From: a bacterium
GTDB lineage: Bacteria; UBP6; UBA1177; JAGLDR01
Length of the DNA: 36,349 nucleotides
Direction of reading: 5' to 3'
Assembly (NCBI GenBank): GCA_023145475.1
Contig: JAGLDR010000118.1
Span: 1-36,349, forward strand
Position 1 is the first letter of the stretch. Each line of letters begins with the position of its first letter. Made by a program: the position numbers and the translations under genes. The notes below the pieces were generated by a model that saw only the letters and a program-made list of their open reading frames with translations, did no database searches and was not told the origin of the DNA. Below, piece by piece: positions 33,737 through 36,349 of the stretch.

Positions 33737-35371
33737 ATGAAAGCAAAATTAAAAATCCTGCCAATTGGCGGACTTGGTGAAATTGGCAAAAATGCTACGC
33801 TTATTATGGATGGCTCCGACGCATTTCTTATTGATGCTGGCATGGGCTTTCCTGGCTCCGACGACTTTATTGAAGATGACTTCTTCATTCCTGACTTTGA
33901 TGTCATTGATGAACTCGATATCACCCTTCACGGTGCCGTCATTACACACGGACACGAAGATCACATCGGCTCCCTTCCCTATCTTCTTAAAAAGAGAAAT
34001 ATCCCCGTCTTTATGACTGAGCTTCCCTCGATGTTACTACACGAAAGGATGGGAATTGTCGCTCCAGATGCGCACTCATCATTTAACATTGTAAAAAACA
34101 GAAAAAAGTCGTTCAAAATAGGTCCTTTTACCATAACCTATATCCCTGTTCCCCACTCTGTTCCCGAAGCAAATGGTCTTTTGATTGAAACACCGAACTA
34201 TAGACTTGTACACTCAGGTGATTTCAAATTAGCTGATGAAAAATCGCCATTTGGCGCAGTTATTGGTAAAAAACCGGTTGACATTCTTTTTATCGACTCT
34301 ACAAATGTTGAAAAAGAGGGCCGCACAGGCAGTGAAGCATCTATAAAAGAGAATATTAACGAGATTGTTGCAAAGGCAACAGGTCGCCTTATTGCCACGA
34401 TGTTCTCTTCAAACACTGAGCGAGTCAAAACAATTATAGAGGCATCACTCAGTGCGGGAAGGACTGTCGCACTTCTTGGGAGAAGCATCAATAACTATAC
34501 CAAATTTGCACAAAAACTTGGCTATCTTGAACTGCCAAAAAGTATTATTACCGACCCAGCAAAAATTAGCTCAGTGCCAGATAACAAGTTGACAATAGTT
34601 GCAACTGGTTCACAAGCTGAATCTCGTGCAGTTATGAATAGAATCAGCCTTGATATGTTTAAATCTATTACATTAAAATATGGCGACACTATCTTTTTTA
34701 GCTCAAAAATGATTCCAGGAAATGAGATCTCAATCAGTCGAATGATTGACAATCTTGTCGAAAGAGGCGCAACAGTCTACTATGAAAACAATGCCAAAAT
34801 CCATGTTTCTGGACACGCAAAACAAGACGAAATTATTGAAGTCATAAAAGATGTTGACCCAAAACTTGTTGTCCCTGTTCATGGCCACTTTCGCTTTTTA
34901 GATAAGATGGCGCAAGTTGCTGGTAAACTTGGATATGACACTCGCGTCATCTCAAACGGCGATCTGATGGTCTACGGTGGCAAAGATCACTGGCTTCAAC
35001 ACCGTATTGAACTCTTTCCTGTCATTGTTTCAAACTACAGAACCGACCTTGTATCAATTGAGACCATAAAAGAGCGCAGGCGTTTAGCAAGAGCAGGAAG
35101 TATGACCGTTATGATGACTGTTGACTTTCTTAACAACAAGCTTATCGTTGCTCCACGCATCGTTTCACAAGGAATTGCCACACGAGAGGTGATGAAAAAA
35201 CTTGAACGCTCAATTGTCGATAATATCTATAACTACTTTGAAAAGTTGTCTGACGAACCCGACTGGCAAGATGTTGAAGAAGAGGTTCGTATCATTACTC
35301 GGAGATTGCTCGCCAAAAAGACAAAGAAGAAACCGATAGTATTCAGCCTCATTGTCAATTTAGCACACTAA
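33737..35371 (+). CDS. rnj: Ribonuclease J
   Basis: 544-residue metallo-beta-lactamase/beta-CASP ribonuclease with endonuclease and 5'-to-3' exonuclease activity in RNA decay and maturation. Features: GGLGEIGKN near the N-terminus, zinc motif HGHEDH (71-76), VPHSVPEANGLLIETPNYRLVHSGDFK, the beta-CASP region with MFSSNTERVKTIIEAS, and the late motif VPVHGHFRFL with the last ligand His. The C-terminal domain of about 100 residues is present, as in the full-length family. The ATG at 33737 follows the peptidase stop by one base; GGAAA is upstream. The stop overlaps an ATG of the following small gene (TAATG). Confidence 0.95.
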   Translation: MKAKLKILPIGGLGEIGKNATLIMDGSDAFLIDAGMGFPGSDDFIEDDFFIPDFDVIDELDITLHGAVITHGHEDHIGSLPYLLKKRNIPVFMTELPSMLLHERMGIVAPDAHSSFNIVKNRKKSFKIGPFTITYIPVPHSVPEANGLLIETPNYRLVHSGDFKLADEKSPFGAVIGKKPVDILFIDSTNVEKEGRTGSEASIKENINEIVAKATGRLIATMFSSNTERVKTIIEASLSAGRTVALLGRSINNYTKFAQKLGYLELPKSIITDPAKISSVPDNKLTIVATGSQAESRAVMNRISLDMFKSITLKYGDTIFFSSKMIPGNEISISRMIDNLVERGATVYYENNAKIHVSGHAKQDEIIEVIKDVDPKLVVPVHGHFRFLDKMAQVAGKLGYDTRVISNGDLMVYGGKDHWLQHRIELFPVIVSNYRTDLVSIETIKERRRLARAGSMTVMMTVDFLNNKLIVAPRIVSQGIATREVMKKLERSIVDNIYNYFEKLSDEPDWQDVEEEVRIITRRLLAKKTKKKPIVFSLIVNLAH

Positions 35372-35382
35372 TGGAGTTAAAG

Positions 35383-35784
35383 ATGACAACGAAAATTGTT
35401 ATACTTCTCTTTTTTATGCTGATTTTCTCGGCATGCTCAACCTCGCCCGAAGGCCATATCAAAGACATTGATTTTGATAAGATTGCTCAGTCCGTCAAGG
35501 AAAATGACCCTAAAAAGGTTGATGCACTGCTTGCGAATGAAATAGAGACAGTAGGCAAACTGTGTGAATCCTTGAAGGCATCAAAAATAGAGATGCGTCA
35601 CCTTGCTCTTCTTGATCCTTACAGCAGACAGGACTTTATGATGAATCTTGGGGGTTTTTATAAACTGAAGAATATGATTAAGAATGGCACAATCAACCAA
35701 ATCTCAGATAAAGACCGCGAAGATATCAAATATATCTGTAACAAACTGGTCTTTGATGCTGAATCGACTCTGAATAAAAAATAA
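35383..35784 (+). CDS. Small lipoprotein of unknown function
   Basis: 133 residues from the ATG at 35383, preferred over the ATG at 35371 because GGAG lies 6 bases upstream and it gives a compact signal, MTTKIVILLFFMLIFSAC (lipobox FSAC, Cys18). The mature part is charged and helical (DIDFDKIAQSVKENDPKKVD, IKYICNKLVFDAESTL) with two Cys beyond the lipidated one. No family is recognised. It is the last gene of the M23 peptidase/RNase J operon and runs toward the opposing ATPase gene with only 5 bases between stops. Confidence 0.7.
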   Translation: MTTKIVILLFFMLIFSACSTSPEGHIKDIDFDKIAQSVKENDPKKVDALLANEIETVGKLCESLKASKIEMRHLALLDPYSRQDFMMNLGGFYKLKNMIKNGTINQISDKDREDIKYICNKLVFDAESTLNKK

Positions 35785-35789
35785 ATCTT

Positions 35790-36349
35790 TTAATAGGTAA
35801 ATCCAAAAATATAGAGCGGAATTTTATCTCCAAATCCAACCTCAATACCATCTAACGCTAGAAAGGCATTTTGTTCATTTCTAATTTGAACAAATGTCTT
35901 ATTTTTGCCACCAACCTCAACAACATAGGTGTTGTTCACCATAAAATCACCCTTTTTAGGCACGGTAAGCGATGAAATTCGGTGTAACTGATTGGCAAAA
36001 AATGTCTCTCTCATTGAACCAATAAGCGATTCTATACCTGTTATCTCTGAGACTGTTTTTATAAGTCCGGTGTTTTCCATATAAATTTTTGCTGGTTTTC
36101 GTACAACTCTCGAACCTTTACCAGATTTTCCAACCGCTATTATCAATCCAGATTTCTGAAGATATTCAATATAGTTATACACCGAGTCACGCGATATCCC
36201 CAAGGCATTACTGATGTTGTCAATATTAGGAGTAAAAGGTTGCGAGACACCTATAAGCCATAACAGTTTCTTTATTTTTGAGATATTACTCCGTTTTACA
36301 TTAAAAAGAGTGGCGATATCATCAGATATCACCTTCTCTATCACATTGT
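35790..36349 (-). CDS. AAA+ ATPase with DUF4143, C-terminal part (runs off the window)
   Basis: The reading frame is open to the window edge, so only about 186 C-terminal residues are seen. NISNALGISRDSVYNYIEYL followed by QKSGLIIAVGKSGKG is the winged-helix region that precedes DUF4143 in the AAA family often called ATP-binding protein with DUF4143. DUF4143 follows, with IYMENTGLIKTV, ETFFANQLHRI, VEVGGKNKTFVQIRN and GFGDKIPLYIFGF. The N-terminal P-loop domain must lie beyond 36349. A GTG at 36344 is not a real start. These proteins are abundant in anaerobes and archaea, with no established role. Confidence 0.85.
   Translation of the reverse strand, partial: NVIEKVISDDIATLFNVKRSNISKIKKLLWLIGVSQPFTPNIDNISNALGISRDSVYNYIEYLQKSGLIIAVGKSGKGSRVVRKPAKIYMENTGLIKTVSEITGIESLIGSMRETFFANQLHRISSLTVPKKGDFMVNNTYVVEVGGKNKTFVQIRNEQNAFLALDGIEVGFGDKIPLYIFGFTY

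Overview
The window (36,349 bases, AT-rich) looks like the chromosome of a Gram-negative, probably anaerobic bacterium. Evidence for a Gram-negative envelope is a LolA-type chaperone, a LolB-like lipoprotein, a CpoB-like coiled-coil/TPR protein and six lipobox proteins in all. Evidence for anaerobic energy metabolism is a sodium-pumping methylmalonyl-CoA decarboxylase with its epimerase and a MeaB GTPase. Large Asp-rich lipoproteins and thrombospondin type 3 repeats are common in deltaproteobacteria-like and related environmental lineages, but I cannot assign a phylum from sequence alone. No phage, insertion sequence, CRISPR array or rRNA is present. No gene-free stretch exceeds 300 bases.

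Layout. (1) 1-4157, minus: ahcY with its own promoter, then ftsH with its own promoter, then a LolB-like lipoprotein overlapping ftsH by 8 bases, then the first bases of a further gene. (2) 4162-6497, minus: a small accessory patch with an ORF6N protein, a truncated DUF1016 protein and an aldolase whose N-terminal half looks like a decayed second aldolase domain. (3) 6541-18375, minus: one long apparent operon behind a near-consensus promoter, in the order meaB, epimerase, decarboxylase alpha, decarboxylase delta, Asp-rich lipoprotein, 1570-residue secreted protease with thrombospondin type 3 repeats, biotin carrier, decarboxylase beta, membrane PH-like protein. Two large exported proteins therefore sit inside the sodium-pump gene set. 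(4) 18403-27744, minus: a second apparent operon behind its own promoter, in the order CpoB-like protein, two beta-propeller-like lipoproteins, lolA, SWIM-SNF2 helicase, then a ribbon-helix-helix/SHOCT protein and an unknown secreted protein. Many junctions overlap by 1-4 bases. (5) 27909-30119, plus: a cation/proton antiporter fused to a PTS EIIA-like domain, convergent and overlapping with a DUF1015 gene. (6) 31460-31616: a single tRNA-Phe(GAA) with promoter and terminator, then a potassium-channel-like gene. (7) 32399-35784, plus: an M23 peptidase, RNase J and a small lipoprotein behind one promoter. (8) 35790-end, minus: the C-terminal part of an AAA ATPase that runs off the window.

How the genes work together: the region 3 enzymes would convert (R)- and (S)-methylmalonyl-CoA and use decarboxylation to propionyl-CoA to export sodium ions. 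The mutase, which MeaB protects, is not here. Regions 1, 4 and 7 carry envelope biogenesis and lipoprotein functions. I did not find a clearly novel defence or mobile system. The most unusual items are the two exported proteins embedded in the decarboxylase operon, the antiporter-EIIA fusion, the degenerate double aldolase, and the RHH-SHOCT protein next to an unknown secreted protein.
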